Below are positions 39,793 through 52,426 of a DNA stretch of 64,000 nucleotides, one piece after another. The translations under genes and the position numbers were made by a program. The notes below the pieces were generated by a model that had not been told where the DNA came from, ran no database searches, and saw nothing but the letters and a program-made list of their open reading frames with translations. Each line of letters begins with the position of its first letter. The stretch's first letter is position 1. The stretch is from Promicromonospora iranensis (GTDB taxonomy: Bacteria > Actinomycetota > Actinomycetes > Actinomycetales > Cellulomonadaceae): assembly GCF_028994805.1 (NCBI RefSeq), contig NZ_JAJQQP010000011.1, positions 124,001-188,000 on the forward strand, given 5' to 3'.

Positions 39793-40502
39793 TCGTCGTC
39801 CTCCGCGGCACCGGCCGGGGGATCGCTCGGGTCGTCCTCGGGCGACGTCCGGGTTCCTTCGACGTCGGCCACCTCGCGCAGTGCTTCGAGCGGCACGGCA
39901 CCCTCGCGGACGACCCGCAGCGCCGGGCCCGTGGCGTCCACGATGGTGGAGGCGACACCGCCCGGTGCCTCGCCACCGTCGAGGTACACGGCCACCGAGT
40001 CGCCGAGCTGACGCTCGGCGTCCGCCACGTCCTGCGCCGCCGGGCTGCCCGACTTGTTCGCGCTCGACACGGCCAGCGGGCCGGTGCGCTTGAGCAGAGC
40101 GAGCGCCGCGGGGTGGTCCGGCATCCGCAGGGCGACGGTGCCGCCGGTGTCACCGAGGTCCCACTGCAGCGACGGCTGCGCGCGCAGGATGATCGTGAAA
40201 CCGCCGGGCCAGAACGCCTCGACGAGCTTGCGGGCGTCGTCGGGCACGTCGATGGCCAGGCCGTCGAGGGTCGCCACCTCACCCACCAGGACCGGCGGCG
40301 GCATCTGGCGGCCGCGCCCCTTGGCCGCGAGGAGCGCGGCTACCGCGGCCTCGTCGAACGCGTCGGCAGCGATGCCGTACACGGTGTCGGTGGGCAGGAC
40401 CACGAGCCCGCCACGGGAGATCGCATTCACTGCCTCGTCGATCGCGGGGCCCCAGGTCTGCGGGTCGGTGGCGTCGAGCACGGGCTGTACAGGCACACTC
40501 AC
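39789..40502 (-). CDS. L-threonylcarbamoyladenylate synthase (Sua5/TsaC family)
   Basis: The enzyme makes threonylcarbamoyl-AMP for the t6A37 modification of ANN-decoding tRNAs. The 237-residue protein has the YrdC/Sua5 core with VLPTDTVYGIAADA, the KGRGRQMPPPVLVG segment and VSSANKSGSPA. Its acidic tail of about 30 residues (EDDPSDPPAGAAEDDE) replaces the full C-terminal Sua5 domain. It starts at a GTG 40 bp after prmC, a common pairing that unites translation-related genes. Confidence 0.93.
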   Translation of the reverse strand: MSVPVQPVLDATDPQTWGPAIDEAVNAISRGGLVVLPTDTVYGIAADAFDEAAVAALLAAKGRGRQMPPPVLVGEVATLDGLAIDVPDDARKLVEAFWPGGFTIILRAQPSLQWDLGDTGGTVALRMPDHPAALALLKRTGPLAVSSANKSGSPAAQDVADAERQLGDSVAVYLDGGEAPGGVASTIVDATGPALRVVREGAVPLEALREVADVEGTRTSPEDDPSDPPAGAAEDDE

Positions 40503-40542
40503 GCGGAACAGTCTTTCACGATCCAGGCCCCAGGTGATGCCC

Positions 40543-41505
40543 TCATCGGCCGTGACCGGCGTTCCGCGCCGGGCCCAGCCGGCGCGCGAGCACCATGCGG
40601 GGCCGGCCCGTCAGGTCCTTGCGGGTCTCGGGCTCCCCGAACGCAGGCCGCCCGTCGGCGTCGCGGGCTGCCGCGACCATGTCGCGCGCCGCCTCCGCCT
40701 GGACCTCTGCGTGCTCCATGACGTACAGCCCGCCGGGTCGCAGCAGCCGCGCCGCGGCGGCGGTGATGCCGCGCGGCACCTCCAGCCCGTCCGGTCCCAG
40801 CCCGTACAGCGCGACGGCCGGGTCGTGCTCGGCGACCTCGGGGTCCACGGGGACGGCGTCCGACGGCACGTACGGCGGGTTCGAGACGACGACGTCGGCC
40901 AGCCCGTCGATGCCGTACAGCGCGGTGCGGGCGTCACCCTTGACGAGCCGCACCACCCGCTCCGGCGTCCCGTCCCCGGCGGCGCCCACCTCGGTGCCGG
41001 CCGCGGCGGCACTCACCGCGTCGACGTTGCGCTCCGCCCAGGCGTGCGCGTCCTTGTCGAGCTCGACGGCGTGCACCCGCGTGCCGGGCACCTCGGTGGC
41101 CACGGCCAGCGCGATCGCCCCGGTGCCCGTGCACAGGTCGACGACGACCGCGCTCTCCCGCTCACCGACGACCTTGGCCGCCTCGTCGATGGCCACCTGC
41201 GCCACCTCCTCGGTCTCCGGCCGGGGCACGAAGACCCCGGGGCCCACTGCCAGCTCGAGGTGCCGGAACGCGGCGACGCCGGTCAGGTGCTGCAAGGGCT
41301 CCCGAGCGGCTCGGCGGGCGACGAGCCCGGAGAAGACGCCCGCGACGTCGTCGGGCACCTCGCGCCCCAGCACGACCAGCCGCCGCAGCTCCCCCCGGTC
41401 CACCCCGAGCGCGTGCGCCAGCAGCACCTCGGCGTCGGCCTGGGGCGACGCGACCCCGGCGTCCGCCAGCTCCTCGTGGGCCCACTTCAACAGCCGTGTA
41501 CTCAC
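40543..41505 (-). CDS. prmC: Release factor glutamine methyltransferase PrmC
   Basis: PrmC methylates the GGQ glutamine of RF1 and RF2. The 320-residue protein has an N-terminal helical substrate-binding domain (about 1-90), the SAM-binding motif DLCTGTGAIALAVA and the catalytic NPPY in VVSNPPYVPSD. The C-terminal end is slightly longer than usual (RRLGPARNAGHGR). It starts at a GTG and follows its substrate gene prfA by 87 bp. Confidence 0.95.
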   Translation of the reverse strand: MSTRLLKWAHEELADAGVASPQADAEVLLAHALGVDRGELRRLVVLGREVPDDVAGVFSGLVARRAAREPLQHLTGVAAFRHLELAVGPGVFVPRPETEEVAQVAIDEAAKVVGERESAVVVDLCTGTGAIALAVATEVPGTRVHAVELDKDAHAWAERNVDAVSAAAAGTEVGAAGDGTPERVVRLVKGDARTALYGIDGLADVVVSNPPYVPSDAVPVDPEVAEHDPAVALYGLGPDGLEVPRGITAAAARLLRPGGLYVMEHAEVQAEAARDMVAAARDADGRPAFGEPETRKDLTGRPRMVLARRLGPARNAGHGR

Positions 41506-41592
41506 CGCACTCCTCCAACCACAGCAGCTCCGACCACAGCACGAGCCTGCCCCTCCGCCTGCCCCGCGGGCAAGACGCCCGGGTGCTCGCCC

Positions 41593-42684
41593 TCAGACAC
41601 CGGACGCCGCCGCGAGCCGCGCCGCCTCGTCGGCCTCGATCGCCGACCGCACCACGGCGCCCAGGTCGCCGTCGAGCACCTGGTCGAGGTTGTACGCCTT
41701 GTACCCGGTGCGGTGGTCCACTATCCGGTTCTCCGGATAGTTGTACGTCCGGATCCGCTCGGAACGGTCCACGGTGCGGACCTGCGAGCGGCGCAGCTCC
41801 GCGGACTCCGCCGCCGCGGCCTCCGCCTGTGCGGCGAGCAGCCGGGCGCGGAGCACACGCATGGCCTGCTCGCGGTTCTGCAGCTGCGACTTCTCGTTCT
41901 GCATGGAGACGACGATGCCGGTGGGCAGGTGCGTGATGCGCACCGCGGAGTCCGTGGTGTTGACGGACTGCCCGCCGGGGCCGGACGAGCGGTAGACGTC
42001 GATCCGGAGGTCGTTCTGGTCGATCTCGAGCTCACCCGGGTCGTCAACCTCGGGGAAGACCAGCACACCGGCAGCCGAGGTATGGATACGACCCTGCGAC
42101 TCCGTGACCGGTACCCGTTGCACGCGGTGCACGCCGCCCTCGTACTTGAGGCTGTGCCAGACGCCGTCCTCCGGACCTTGGACGCTCTTCGCCTTGATCG
42201 CGACCTGCACGTCCTTGTACCCGCCGAGGTCGGACGCCGTGGACTCCAGCAGCTGTGTGGACCAGCCCTGCTGCTCGGCGTAGCGCAGGTACATGCGCAG
42301 CAGGTCCGCGGCGAACAGCGCGGACTCCTCACCGCCCTCGCCCGCCTTGATCTCGAGGATGACGTCGCGGCCGTCGTCCGGGTCGCGGGGCACCAGCACG
42401 CGGCGCAGCTTCTCCTCGGCCACCGCCTCGGCCTCCTTGAGGCTCGGCAGCTCCTCGGCGAACGACACGTCGTCGACGGCGAGCTCGGCGGCGGCCTGGG
42501 CGTCGTCGTGCGCCTGCTCCCAGGAGCGGTAGGCACCCACCACCTGGTTGAGCTCCGCGTACCGCCGGCCCAGGGTGCGCGCGCGACCCTGGTCCGCGTG
42601 CACGGCGGGGTCCGCCAGCGCCGCCTCGATCTCGGCATGCTCGCTGAGCAGCGGCCCGACGGCGGCGAACGACGACTCGGTCAC
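41593..42684 (-). CDS. prfA: Peptide chain release factor 1
   Basis: RF1 ends translation at UAA and UAG. The 363-residue protein has the peptidyl-transferase motif GGQ in [15 protein letters not shown] and the RF1-type C-terminus ending RLAAASGV. I chose the GTG at 42684 ([13 protein letters not shown]), preceded by AAGGAGAG. A longer upstream frame would add a hydrophobic, unconserved extension. It is separated from rpmE by a strong terminator-like hairpin, so it is likely to have its own promoter. Confidence 0.96.
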   Translation of the reverse strand: MTESSFAAVGPLLSEHAEIEAALADPAVHADQGRARTLGRRYAELNQVVGAYRSWEQAHDDAQAAAELAVDDVSFAEELPSLKEAEAVAEEKLRRVLVPRDPDDGRDVILEIKAGEGGEESALFAADLLRMYLRYAEQQGWSTQLLESTASDLGGYKDVQVAIKAKSVQGPEDGVWHSLKYEGGVHRVQRVPVTESQGRIHTSAAGVLVFPEVDDPGELEIDQNDLRIDVYRSSGPGGQSVNTTDSAVRITHLPTGIVVSMQNEKSQLQNREQAMRVLRARLLAAQAEAAAAESAELRRSQVRTVDRSERIRTYNYPENRIVDHRTGYKAYNLDQVLDGDLGAVVRSAIEADEAARLAAASGV

Positions 42685-42786
42685 GAGCTCTCCTTGGTTG
42701 TGAGCGTGGTTCTTGCGGCTACCTGCCCGACATGGGCGCAACGATCGCGATCGCAGCAGAAGAGGAGGCAGGAGGAGGGAAAGCAA

Positions 42787-42849
42787 CAGCGCCGGTGGTC
42801 CGTTCCCGACTGCCCCTGGAGAGGTTGTCGGGCCGGACCACCGGCGCTG
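42787..42849 (-). terminator. Rho-independent terminator after rpmE
   Basis: A perfect 16-bp stem (42787-42802 with 42834-42849) encloses a second inner stem, CCCGAC/GTCGGG. In the minus direction it is followed by the T-rich stretch TTGCTTTCCC. It starts 9 bp after the rpmE stop and should separate rpmE transcription from prfA. Confidence 0.75.
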
Positions 42850-42857
42850 CGAAGTCG

Positions 42858-43076
42858 CTACTTGTCGTCGGCCTTCTTGCCGTAGCGCGCCTGGAACCGG
42901 GCCACGCGGCCACCGGTGTCCATGATCTTCTGCTTGCCCGTGTAGAACGGGTGGCAGGCGCTGCAGACGTCGGCGTTGATCTTGCCGGACGTCTCGGTGC
43001 TGCGCGTGGTGAACGTGTTACCGCAGGTGCAGGTGACCTCGGTGACGACGTACTCGGGGTGGATTCCAGCCCTCAT
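42858..43076 (-). CDS. rpmE: 50S ribosomal protein bL31, zinc-binding form
   Basis: The 72-residue product starts MRAGIHPEY and has the four zinc-ribbon cysteines C16, C18, C38 and C41 (CTCGNTF and [10 protein letters not shown]), so it is the C+ form of L31. The chosen ATG has an AAGGAG ribosome site, and a longer upstream frame is not conserved. It lies between rho and prfA, as in most actinobacteria. Confidence 0.96.
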   Translation of the reverse strand: MRAGIHPEYVVTEVTCTCGNTFTTRSTETSGKINADVCSACHPFYTGKQKIMDTGGRVARFQARYGKKADDK

Positions 43077-43157
43077 GTTGCTCCTTGGTGTGATGCCGCT
43101 GGGTCGCCCTGCAGAACAGCAGTGACGTGAACCAGCGAGCCAGCCAATCATTCTGCC

Positions 43158-43185
43158 ACTACCTCGCCCGGATGGGCGAGGAAGT
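43158..43185. terminator. Hairpin after rho containing the GGCGAGGTAGT repeat core
   Basis: ACTACCTCGCCC (43158-43169) pairs with GGGCGAGGAAGT (43174-43185) with one mismatch and a four-base loop. It lies about 70 bp past the rho stop and before rpmE. The same core occurs in the repeat array at 49.1 kb and, slightly changed, after hpf at 63.8 kb. Confidence 0.55.
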
Positions 43186-43254
43186 CTGGTGTGACGTAGG
43201 TCCGACGGCTCAGACGGTGCTTGTCGCCGTCCGAGCCCGCGGTTCCGCTCCGGC

Positions 43255-45186
43255 TCAGACGGTCTCGCCGACGTTGTCGTCCTCGGTCAGACCGCCCGGC
43301 GTCGTCTTCTGCACGTGCAGCAGGAACTCGACGTTGGTCTTGGTCTTCTTGAGCTGTCCGAGCAGCAGCTCGGCGGCCTGCGTCTGGTCGAGCGCGCCCA
43401 TGACACGGCGCAGCTTGTAGACGATCGCGAGCTCGTCCTTCGACATGAGGATCTCCTCGCGCCGGGTGCTCGAGCCGTTGACGTCGATCGCCGGGAAGAT
43501 GCGCTTCTCGGCCAGGGACCGCGACAGCCGCAGCTCCATGTTGCCGGTGCCCTTGAACTCCTCGAAGATCACCTCGTCCATCTTCGACCCGGTCTCGACC
43601 AGGGCCGTGGCGAGGATGGTCAGCGAGCCGCCGTCCTCGATGTTGCGGGCGGCACCGAAGAACTTCTTGGGCGGGTAGAGCGCGGCAGCGTCCACACCAC
43701 CCGACAGGATGCGGCCCGACGCCGGAGCGGCCAGGTTGTAGGCGCGCGACAGGCGGGTGATGCCGTCGAGCAGCACCACGACGTCCTGGCCGAGCTCCAC
43801 GAGGCGCTTGGCGCGCTCGATCGCGAGCTCCGCGACCAGCGTGTGGTCCGAGGCGTGCCGGTCGAACGTCGAGGAGATGACCTCGCCCTTGACCGAGCGC
43901 TCGAAGTCGGTGACCTCTTCCGGGCGCTCGTCCACCAGCACGACCATGAGGTGGACCTCAGGGTTGTTCAGGGAGATGGCGTTGGCGATCTGCTGCATCA
44001 TCAGCGTCTTGCCGGCCTTGGGGGGCGCGACGATGAGGCCGCGCTGGCCCTTGCCGATCGGCGCGACGATGTCGATGACGCGCGGCGTGAGCTTGGTCGC
44101 CTCGGGGTTCTCCAGGCGCAGGCGCTCCTGCGGGTACAGCGGCGTCAGCTTGGTGAACTCGGGACGCTCGCGCGCCTCCTCCGGCGTCATGCCGTTCACC
44201 GAGTCCAGGCGCACCAGGGCGTTGACCTTGTTGACCTTGGCGTTGCGCCCGGTCGGCTGCGTCGGCGGCTCCTCGCCGTCACGCGGCTGGCGCACGGCCC
44301 CGACGACGGCGTCGCCGCGGCGCAGGCCGGCCTTCTTGACCTGGTTCAGCGACACGTACACGTCGTTGTTGCCGGGCAGGTAGCCCGAGGTCCGCACGAA
44401 CGCGTAGTTGTCGAGGATGTCCAGGATGCCGGCGACGGGCAGCAGGACGTCGTCCTCACGCACCTCGGGGACGTTGTCGAGACCCGCGACGTCCGGACCC
44501 TGACGGCCGCGGCCGCGCTTGCGGTCCCGGCCACGGTCCCGGCCACGGCGGCGACGCGAGTTGCGGTCCTCGTCAAGCTCGCCGGCACGGTCGTTGGCGC
44601 GGTCGTTGGCGCGGTCGTTGGTCCGCTCGGTGTTGTTCCGCTCGGCGCTGCGCGCGGTGCCGCGGTCGGCGTTCCGCTCGTTGGCGCGGTCGGTGCCACG
44701 CTCGTTGGCGCGGGCGTTCTGGCGGCCGCCGGACTGGGCGTTGCGGCCCTTGTCCTCGGCCGGCTTCTCGGCGTTCCCCTCGGGAGCGCCCTGTCCGCGA
44801 CCGGAACGGCGTCCGCCGCCCTGCTCGCGCGGGGCCGCGACGGCCTCGGCCAGCTCGGCCAGGCGGGCGGCCTTCTCGGCATCCGTGCTCGCGTCAGCGC
44901 GCACACCCGAGGTGGCGACCTCGGCGGCGGCGACCGGCGCCTCGGCACGGGCAGGCTTGGTGGTGGGCTTCTCGGCGGCGGAGGCGGCACGGTCCGGACG
45001 CTTCGTCGCGCCGCCCGTCTTCTCGCGGATCGTGTCCACGAGGTCGCTCTTACGCATCCTGGAGGTGCCCTTCACGCCCAGGTCTCCGGCGAGTGCCTGG
45101 AGCTCGGCGAGGCGCATGCTGCTCAGTGCTCCGGTCCCGGCCGTGCGGCCGGCGGCTGACTGAGCGTTTTCGGTGGTGTCTGTCAC
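43255..45186 (-). CDS. rho: Transcription termination factor Rho with long disordered insertion
   Basis: Rho is a hexameric RNA helicase that ends transcription. The 643-residue protein starts at a GTG ([10 protein letters not shown]) after GGGGAAGGG. It has a Rho_N domain at about 21-56 and the RNA-binding cold-shock-like domain from about 243. The ATPase domain carries the P-loop PPKAGKT near 388-394 and the Q/R-loop region toward the end. Residues about 60-235 are a low-complexity insertion rich in Arg, Asn and Asp, with runs of ANDR-type repeats and [17 protein letters not shown]. Such insertions are typical of high-GC actinobacteria, bind RNA and are implicated in more efficient termination on structured RNA; that role is inferred here. 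Confidence 0.97.
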   Translation of the reverse strand: MTDTTENAQSAAGRTAGTGALSSMRLAELQALAGDLGVKGTSRMRKSDLVDTIREKTGGATKRPDRAASAAEKPTTKPARAEAPVAAAEVATSGVRADASTDAEKAARLAELAEAVAAPREQGGGRRSGRGQGAPEGNAEKPAEDKGRNAQSGGRQNARANERGTDRANERNADRGTARSAERNNTERTNDRANDRANDRAGELDEDRNSRRRRGRDRGRDRKRGRGRQGPDVAGLDNVPEVREDDVLLPVAGILDILDNYAFVRTSGYLPGNNDVYVSLNQVKKAGLRRGDAVVGAVRQPRDGEEPPTQPTGRNAKVNKVNALVRLDSVNGMTPEEARERPEFTKLTPLYPQERLRLENPEATKLTPRVIDIVAPIGKGQRGLIVAPPKAGKTLMMQQIANAISLNNPEVHLMVVLVDERPEEVTDFERSVKGEVISSTFDRHASDHTLVAELAIERAKRLVELGQDVVVLLDGITRLSRAYNLAAPASGRILSGGVDAAALYPPKKFFGAARNIEDGGSLTILATALVETGSKMDEVIFEEFKGTGNMELRLSRSLAEKRIFPAIDVNGSSTRREEILMSKDELAIVYKLRRVMGALDQTQAAELLLGQLKKTKTNVEFLLHVQKTTPGGLTEDDNVGETV

Positions 45187-45482
45187 GAAGGACCCTTCCC
45201 CCTCGAACTGCGGCTTGTCGCGTGATCGCGGGCCGCGGGATGGTGGGCGTCCGGCGCTGAATGGCCGGAACGCGAAAAACCTCGCATCCGTGGTACGACG
45301 ACGACGGCTGACGGGGGCGTTGTCTGCCTTCTCGCGAGATGCGGTGGCCGTTGGACACGGCCTGCAACGGGCACGGCTGATCGGCTGAGGCTCTGTGAAG
45401 TAGCTCTGCCGGACAGGCGGTGAGGACCGATGTCGAATCCGAGTTCCCGCCACCATGGCTCAGGACGTGCGATCCCGAAGGT
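45187..45482 (-). other. Untranslated region between thrB and rho
   Basis: About 296 bp separate the thrB stop from the rho start. Frames crossing it in-frame with rho lack conservation. The stretch would serve as a long rho 5' leader. Rho genes are commonly autoregulated through such leaders, but I see no defined hairpin-terminator, riboswitch or clear -10/-35 here. Confidence 0.4.
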
Positions 45483-46499
45483 TCACTGCATACTACCACC
45501 CCGTACTGCTGGAGATCCTGGTACGACATGACTCCCCGTAGCACCTTTCGAGCCGGACGATAGCGCACCCGTGTTACCGGAAATCCTCCGGGCGCGCGCC
45601 CCGGTCGTGTCGATCCCCGGGGTCAGTCGCCGCCAGCCCGCCGTCTCGTCCACGAGGTCCGCCAGGACGGCGTCCCGCCGGTCTCGGTGACCCGGTCCCG
45701 CGAGAACCAGGACCGTCGGTCCGGCGCCCGAGATCGTGGCCGGCACACCCTCGTCCCGCAGCGCCCGCAGCAGCTCGCTGGAGGCACCGAGGACCGCCGC
45801 GCGGTAGGGCTGGTGCAGCCGGTCCTCGGTGGCGTCGAAGAGGAGCTCCGGACGTCTGGCCAGAGCCTCCACCAGGAGGGCGGCCCGGCCGGCCGTGAAC
45901 GCCGCGTCGCCGTGCGACACGTGCTCGGGCAGGGCGGCACGCGCCCGGGAGGTGGCGAGCCGCGCGTCGGGGACCAGCACGGTGGCCTCGATCGTCGGGT
46001 CGACATCGAGGCCGACGGCGCGCGGGCCGTCGTCGGTGGTCCACGCGACGGTGGCCCCGCCCTGGATCGCGGGCGCCGCGTTGTCCGGGTGCCCCTCGAA
46101 CTCCGTCGCCAGTGCCAGCACGGTGGCCGCGTCGATGGCCCGCGGCTCGGCCAGCAGGGCGCGCGCTGCCACGATCCCGGCCACGACCGCCGCGGACGAC
46201 GACCCGAGCCCTCTGCCGTGCGGGATCACGTTGTGGCACGTCATGTGGATGCCGGTCGGCACCGTCCCGGCCAGGTCCATGGTGCGGCGCAGCGCGCGCA
46301 CGACCAGGTGGTCCTCCCCCAGAGGCACCTGCCCGGCGCCCTCCCCGTCGACGTCCACCACCACCTCGTCGCTCGCGACGAGGCGCACGTCGACCTCGTC
46401 GTACAGGGCGAGAGCCAGACCGAGGGAGTCGAACCCCGGCCCGAGGTTCGCGCTCGTGGCGGGCACCCGGACCCGCACGTGGTCGGCGCCGAGCTGCAT
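45483..46499 (-). CDS. thrB: Homoserine kinase
   Basis: ThrB phosphorylates homoserine on the way to threonine. The 338-residue GHMP kinase has the opening RVPATSANLGPGFDSLGLAL, the ATP-binding loop PHGRGLGSSSAAV, EGHPDNAAPAI and the ISGAGPTVL motif. The C-terminus carries about 25 extra low-complexity residues (SSGSKGATGSHV and on) beyond the usual family end. The ATG shares one base with the thrC stop, so thrC-thrB are coupled. Confidence 0.95.
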   Translation of the reverse strand: MQLGADHVRVRVPATSANLGPGFDSLGLALALYDEVDVRLVASDEVVVDVDGEGAGQVPLGEDHLVVRALRRTMDLAGTVPTGIHMTCHNVIPHGRGLGSSSAAVVAGIVAARALLAEPRAIDAATVLALATEFEGHPDNAAPAIQGGATVAWTTDDGPRAVGLDVDPTIEATVLVPDARLATSRARAALPEHVSHGDAAFTAGRAALLVEALARRPELLFDATEDRLHQPYRAAVLGASSELLRALRDEGVPATISGAGPTVLVLAGPGHRDRRDAVLADLVDETAGWRRLTPGIDTTGARARRISGNTGALSSGSKGATGSHVVPGSPAVRGGSMQ

Positions 46500-47623
46500 C
46501 AGAGGGACAGCGCGTCGGCGATCGAGACGACGTCGGCGGACACCCGCACGGGTTCCACCTCGCTGCCGTCGGGAGTACGCAGCGCCCAGCTCGGGTCCTT
46601 GAGCCCGTGGCCGGTGACGGTGATGGTGATGCGCGCTCCGGCGGGCACCAGGCCGCGCTCGTGCCGCGCCAGGAGACCTGCGACGCCGGCGGCGGACGCG
46701 GGCTCCACGAACACGCCCACCTCGGCGGAGAGGATCCGGTGTGCGGCGAGGATCTGCTCGTCGGTCACGGCCTCGATGACGCCGCCGGACGTGTCCCTCG
46801 CCTCCTCGGCGAGCTGCCACGAGGCCGGGTTGCCGATGCGGATGGCGGTGGCGATCGTGTCCGGCTCGTCGACCGGGTGGCCCTTCACGATCGGGGCGGC
46901 GCCGGCGGCCTGGAAGCCCCACATCGCCGGGGTCCGGGTTGCGACGCCGGACTCGGCGTACTCCTGGAAGCCCTTCCAGTACGCCGTGATGTTGCCGGCG
47001 TTGCCCACGGGCAGGAGGTGGATGTCGGGGGCGTCGCCCAGGGCGTCCACGATCTCGAACGCCGCGGTCTTCTGGCCCTCGATGCGGTCCGGGTTCACGG
47101 AGTTCACGAGCTCCACCGGGTGGGTGTCCGCGAGCTTGCGGGCCGCCACGAGGCAGTCGTCGAAGTTGCCGTCCACCTGCAGCAGGCGCGCGCCGTGCGC
47201 GACGGCCTGGCTCAGCTTGCCCATGGCGATCTTGCCGTCCGGCACGAGCACCGCGCAGATCATGCCCGCGCGCGTCGCGTACGCGGCCGCCGAGGCCGAC
47301 GTGTTTCCGGTCGACGCGCACACCACGACCCGGGCGCCGCGACCGGCCGCCGCGGAGATCGCGGCGGTCATGCCACGGTCCTTGAACGAGCCGGTCGGGT
47401 TCATGCCCTCGACCTTGACGTAGACGTCGGCGCCGGTGCGCTCGGACAGCGCCGGCGCGGGGACCAGCGGCGTACCGCCCTCGCCCAGCGTCACGATCGT
47501 CTGCCGTACGTGGGCGGGCATGCGGTCGGCGTACTCGGCGATCACGCCGCGCCAGAGGCGCGACGTGGGAGCACCGCCGGAAGCGGCGGACGGGAGGTTC
47601 GGTTCAGCGGGCAGCACAGGCAC
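46499..47623 (-). CDS. thrC: Threonine synthase
   Basis: This PLP enzyme converts O-phosphohomoserine to threonine. The 374-residue protein has the cofactor lysine K81 in GSFKDRGM, the phosphate-binding glycine loop in [12 protein letters not shown], and the class signature [11 protein letters not shown]. It lies 3 bp after hom and is followed by thrB with a one-base overlap, giving the standard hom-thrC-thrB operon. Confidence 0.96.
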   Translation of the reverse strand: MPVLPAEPNLPSAASGGAPTSRLWRGVIAEYADRMPAHVRQTIVTLGEGGTPLVPAPALSERTGADVYVKVEGMNPTGSFKDRGMTAAISAAAGRGARVVVCASTGNTSASAAAYATRAGMICAVLVPDGKIAMGKLSQAVAHGARLLQVDGNFDDCLVAARKLADTHPVELVNSVNPDRIEGQKTAAFEIVDALGDAPDIHLLPVGNAGNITAYWKGFQEYAESGVATRTPAMWGFQAAGAAPIVKGHPVDEPDTIATAIRIGNPASWQLAEEARDTSGGVIEAVTDEQILAAHRILSAEVGVFVEPASAAGVAGLLARHERGLVPAGARITITVTGHGLKDPSWALRTPDGSEVEPVRVSADVVSIADALSL

Positions 47624-47626
47624 GGT

Positions 47627-48925
47627 TCAGCCTTCGACTCTCAGGACGGACGTGATCTCGCGGACCGGTTCGAGCATGCGCACCGCCGCGATGGTGGCAG
47701 CCAGCGACGCCTCACGGGCGGCGTGGGTGGTCAGGAGCAGCTCGGCGGTCCCCTCGGAGGGACCGGTCTGGCGCATCGTGTCGATCGACACGCCGTGGTC
47801 GCCCACGACGCCCGCGACCTGGGCGAGCACGCCCGGGAGGTCGGCGACGAGCAGGCGGACCTGGTAGCGCGTGACGGCGGCGTCCGCCGGCAGCAGCGGC
47901 CGGGCCGCGTAGGTGGACTCCTGCGGGCCCTTGCCGCCGAGCACGCGGTGGCGTGCCGCCGAGACGACGTCGCCGAGGACGGCCGACGCGGTGGGCCGGC
48001 CGCCGGCGCCCTGGCCGTAGAACATGAGCGGGCCGGCCGCGTCGGCCTCGACGAAGATCGCGTTGAAGGCGCCCTTGACGCCGGCCAGCGGGTGCTCCAG
48101 CGGGACCAGTGCCGGGTGCACCCGCACGGACACTCCCTCGCCGGTCTGCTCGGCGATGGCCAGCAGCTTCACGGCGTGGCCGGTCCGGGCGGCCCAGGCG
48201 ACGTCGTCGGCGGTGACGCCCGTGATGCCCTCGCGGGCGACGTCGTCGGCCGAGACGCGGGTGTGGAAGGCGAGGCTGGCGAGGATCGCGGCCTTGGCCG
48301 CGGCGTCGTACCCCTCGACGTCGGCGGTGGGGTCCGCCTCCGCGAAGCCGAGCTCCTGCGCCTGCTCGACCGCTTCCTGGAGGCCGAGACCGCTCGTCGC
48401 CATCTGGTCCAGCACGTAGTTCGTGGTGCCGTTGACGATGCCGAGGACCCGGCGCACGTAGTCGCCGGCGAGAGACTCCCGCACCGGGCGCACGATCGGG
48501 ATGGCGCCCGCCACGGCAGCCTCGTAGTAGATGTCGACGCCTGCCGAGTCGGCGGCCTTGTAGAGCGTGGGGCCGTCCGCCGCCAGGAGCGCCTTGTTGG
48601 CGGTGACCACTGCCGCGCCGCTCTCGATGGCGCGCAGCAGCAGGGCACGCGCGGTCTCGATGCCGCCCATCACCTCGATGACGATGTCAGCGCCGTCCAC
48701 CAGCGTCTCCACGTCCTCCGTCAGGAGGTCGCGCGGGATGACGGGGTCCCGGGGGCGGTCCGCGTCGCGGACCGCGATCCCGGCGAGCTCCAGCGGCGCG
48801 CCGACGCGGGCGGCGAGATCGGCGCCCTGCTCGAGGAGCATCCGGGCCACCTCCGTGCCCACGACGCCACAGCCGAGCAGTGCAACACGCAGCCCACGTG
48901 CGGGCTCGGGGAGGTGGACAGGCAC
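47627..48925 (-). CDS. hom: Homoserine dehydrogenase with ACT domain
   Basis: Hom reduces aspartate semialdehyde to homoserine. The 432-residue protein has an N-terminal Rossmann motif (LLGCGVVGTEVARML), the catalytic-domain signature VNGTTNYVLDQM with GFAEADPTADVEGYDAAAKAAIL, and a C-terminal ACT domain from about residue 350 (RLLVADLPGVLAQVAGVVGDHGVSI) for threonine feedback. I chose the GTG at 48925, just after AGGA; a longer frame to 49081 runs into repeat DNA. Confidence 0.95.
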   Translation of the reverse strand: MPVHLPEPARGLRVALLGCGVVGTEVARMLLEQGADLAARVGAPLELAGIAVRDADRPRDPVIPRDLLTEDVETLVDGADIVIEVMGGIETARALLLRAIESGAAVVTANKALLAADGPTLYKAADSAGVDIYYEAAVAGAIPIVRPVRESLAGDYVRRVLGIVNGTTNYVLDQMATSGLGLQEAVEQAQELGFAEADPTADVEGYDAAAKAAILASLAFHTRVSADDVAREGITGVTADDVAWAARTGHAVKLLAIAEQTGEGVSVRVHPALVPLEHPLAGVKGAFNAIFVEADAAGPLMFYGQGAGGRPTASAVLGDVVSAARHRVLGGKGPQESTYAARPLLPADAAVTRYQVRLLVADLPGVLAQVAGVVGDHGVSIDTMRQTGPSEGTAELLLTTHAAREASLAATIAAVRMLEPVREITSVLRVEG

Positions 48926-49045
48926 AGCGATCCTGCTTTCGTCTTCGGGGAACGGTCCGGTCCGGTGCGAGTTCCACACGGGAGTTCCGGACGTTGCGAT
49001 CAGGGTAACCGCCGCATCCGACACCCGAGGCGATCGTCTCACCAC

Positions 49046-49164
49046 GACCCCGCCGAGGTAGTCATGAGGCGAGGTAGTCACCCGGTCCTCGCCGGGATGA
49101 CTACCTCGCCAAGTGACTACCTCGCCAAGTGACTACCTCCCCAGGTGACTACCTCGGCGGGGTC
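49046..49164. repeat. Array of a 16-bp repeat in both orientations between hom and secA
   Basis: The unit TGACTACCTCGCCAAG recurs with exactly 16-bp period at 49098, 49114, 49130 and 49146. Two copies in reverse orientation (GAGGTAGTCA at 49055 and 49071) are also 16 bp apart. The outer 19 bases at each end (49046-49064 and 49146-49164) are perfect reverse complements. The whole block could fold into alternative long hairpins. It starts 6 bp past the secA stop, suggesting a role in ending the secA transcript, and lies about 120 bp upstream of hom. Confidence 0.8.
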
Positions 49165-49170
49165 GGGCGG

Positions 49171-52131
<2,961 letters not shown>

Positions 52132-52171
52132 GCGGGTTCTCCCAGGTCGTCGTCAAGTTTCGCCGTCGTCC

Positions 52172-52200
52172 ATCGTAGGCCGTAAACCTGGGCCTGTGAC
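52172..52200 (-). promoter_or_regulatory. Probable secA promoter
   Basis: On the minus strand GTCACA (52200-52195) and TACGAT (52177-52172) are spaced by 17 bp, giving a start point about 35 nt before the secA GTG. A GGGAGA ribosome site lies in that leader. The assignment rests on sequence match only. Confidence 0.5.
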
Positions 52201-52426
52201 CCAAAGACGGACAGCGGACCGATGGGTTCGCTCCCGGGGTAACGACCGCGGCCGTCGCAGGGTTCCACGGAGGCTCCTCCTGCCCCGGGTCCGACCTCCG
52301 GATAAAGTGGCCACCATCGCCCACCCGCCCGCGCTCGCGCGGCATGCCGTCCCGTGCTCGGCCGGGGAGTCCCCGGGGTACCGGCCACGACGTCCTGTCG
52401 ACGAGCCCTGACAGGACGGTCCGGAC
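52201..52426. other. Divergent intergenic region between secA and the mrp operon
   Basis: With 52132-52200 this is about 295 bp of non-coding DNA between divergent genes. Apart from the secA promoter I see no clear repeat, hairpin or operator. The mrpA GTG has only a weak AGGA ribosome site about 12 nt upstream, and I could not define its promoter. Confidence 0.4.

Noticed and set aside
45187-45482. Small gene or riboswitch in the rho leader
   Set aside because: In-frame extensions are unconserved in composition, and I could not recognise a riboswitch core or terminator/antiterminator pair.
49055-49164. CRISPR array
   Set aside because: The repeat period is 16 bp with no unique spacers, some copies are inverted and there are no cas genes.
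49055-49164. Replication origin or plasmid iterons
   Set aside because: There are no DnaA-box-like sites, no AT-rich stretch and no dnaA, dnaN or rep gene nearby. The surroundings are secA and hom.
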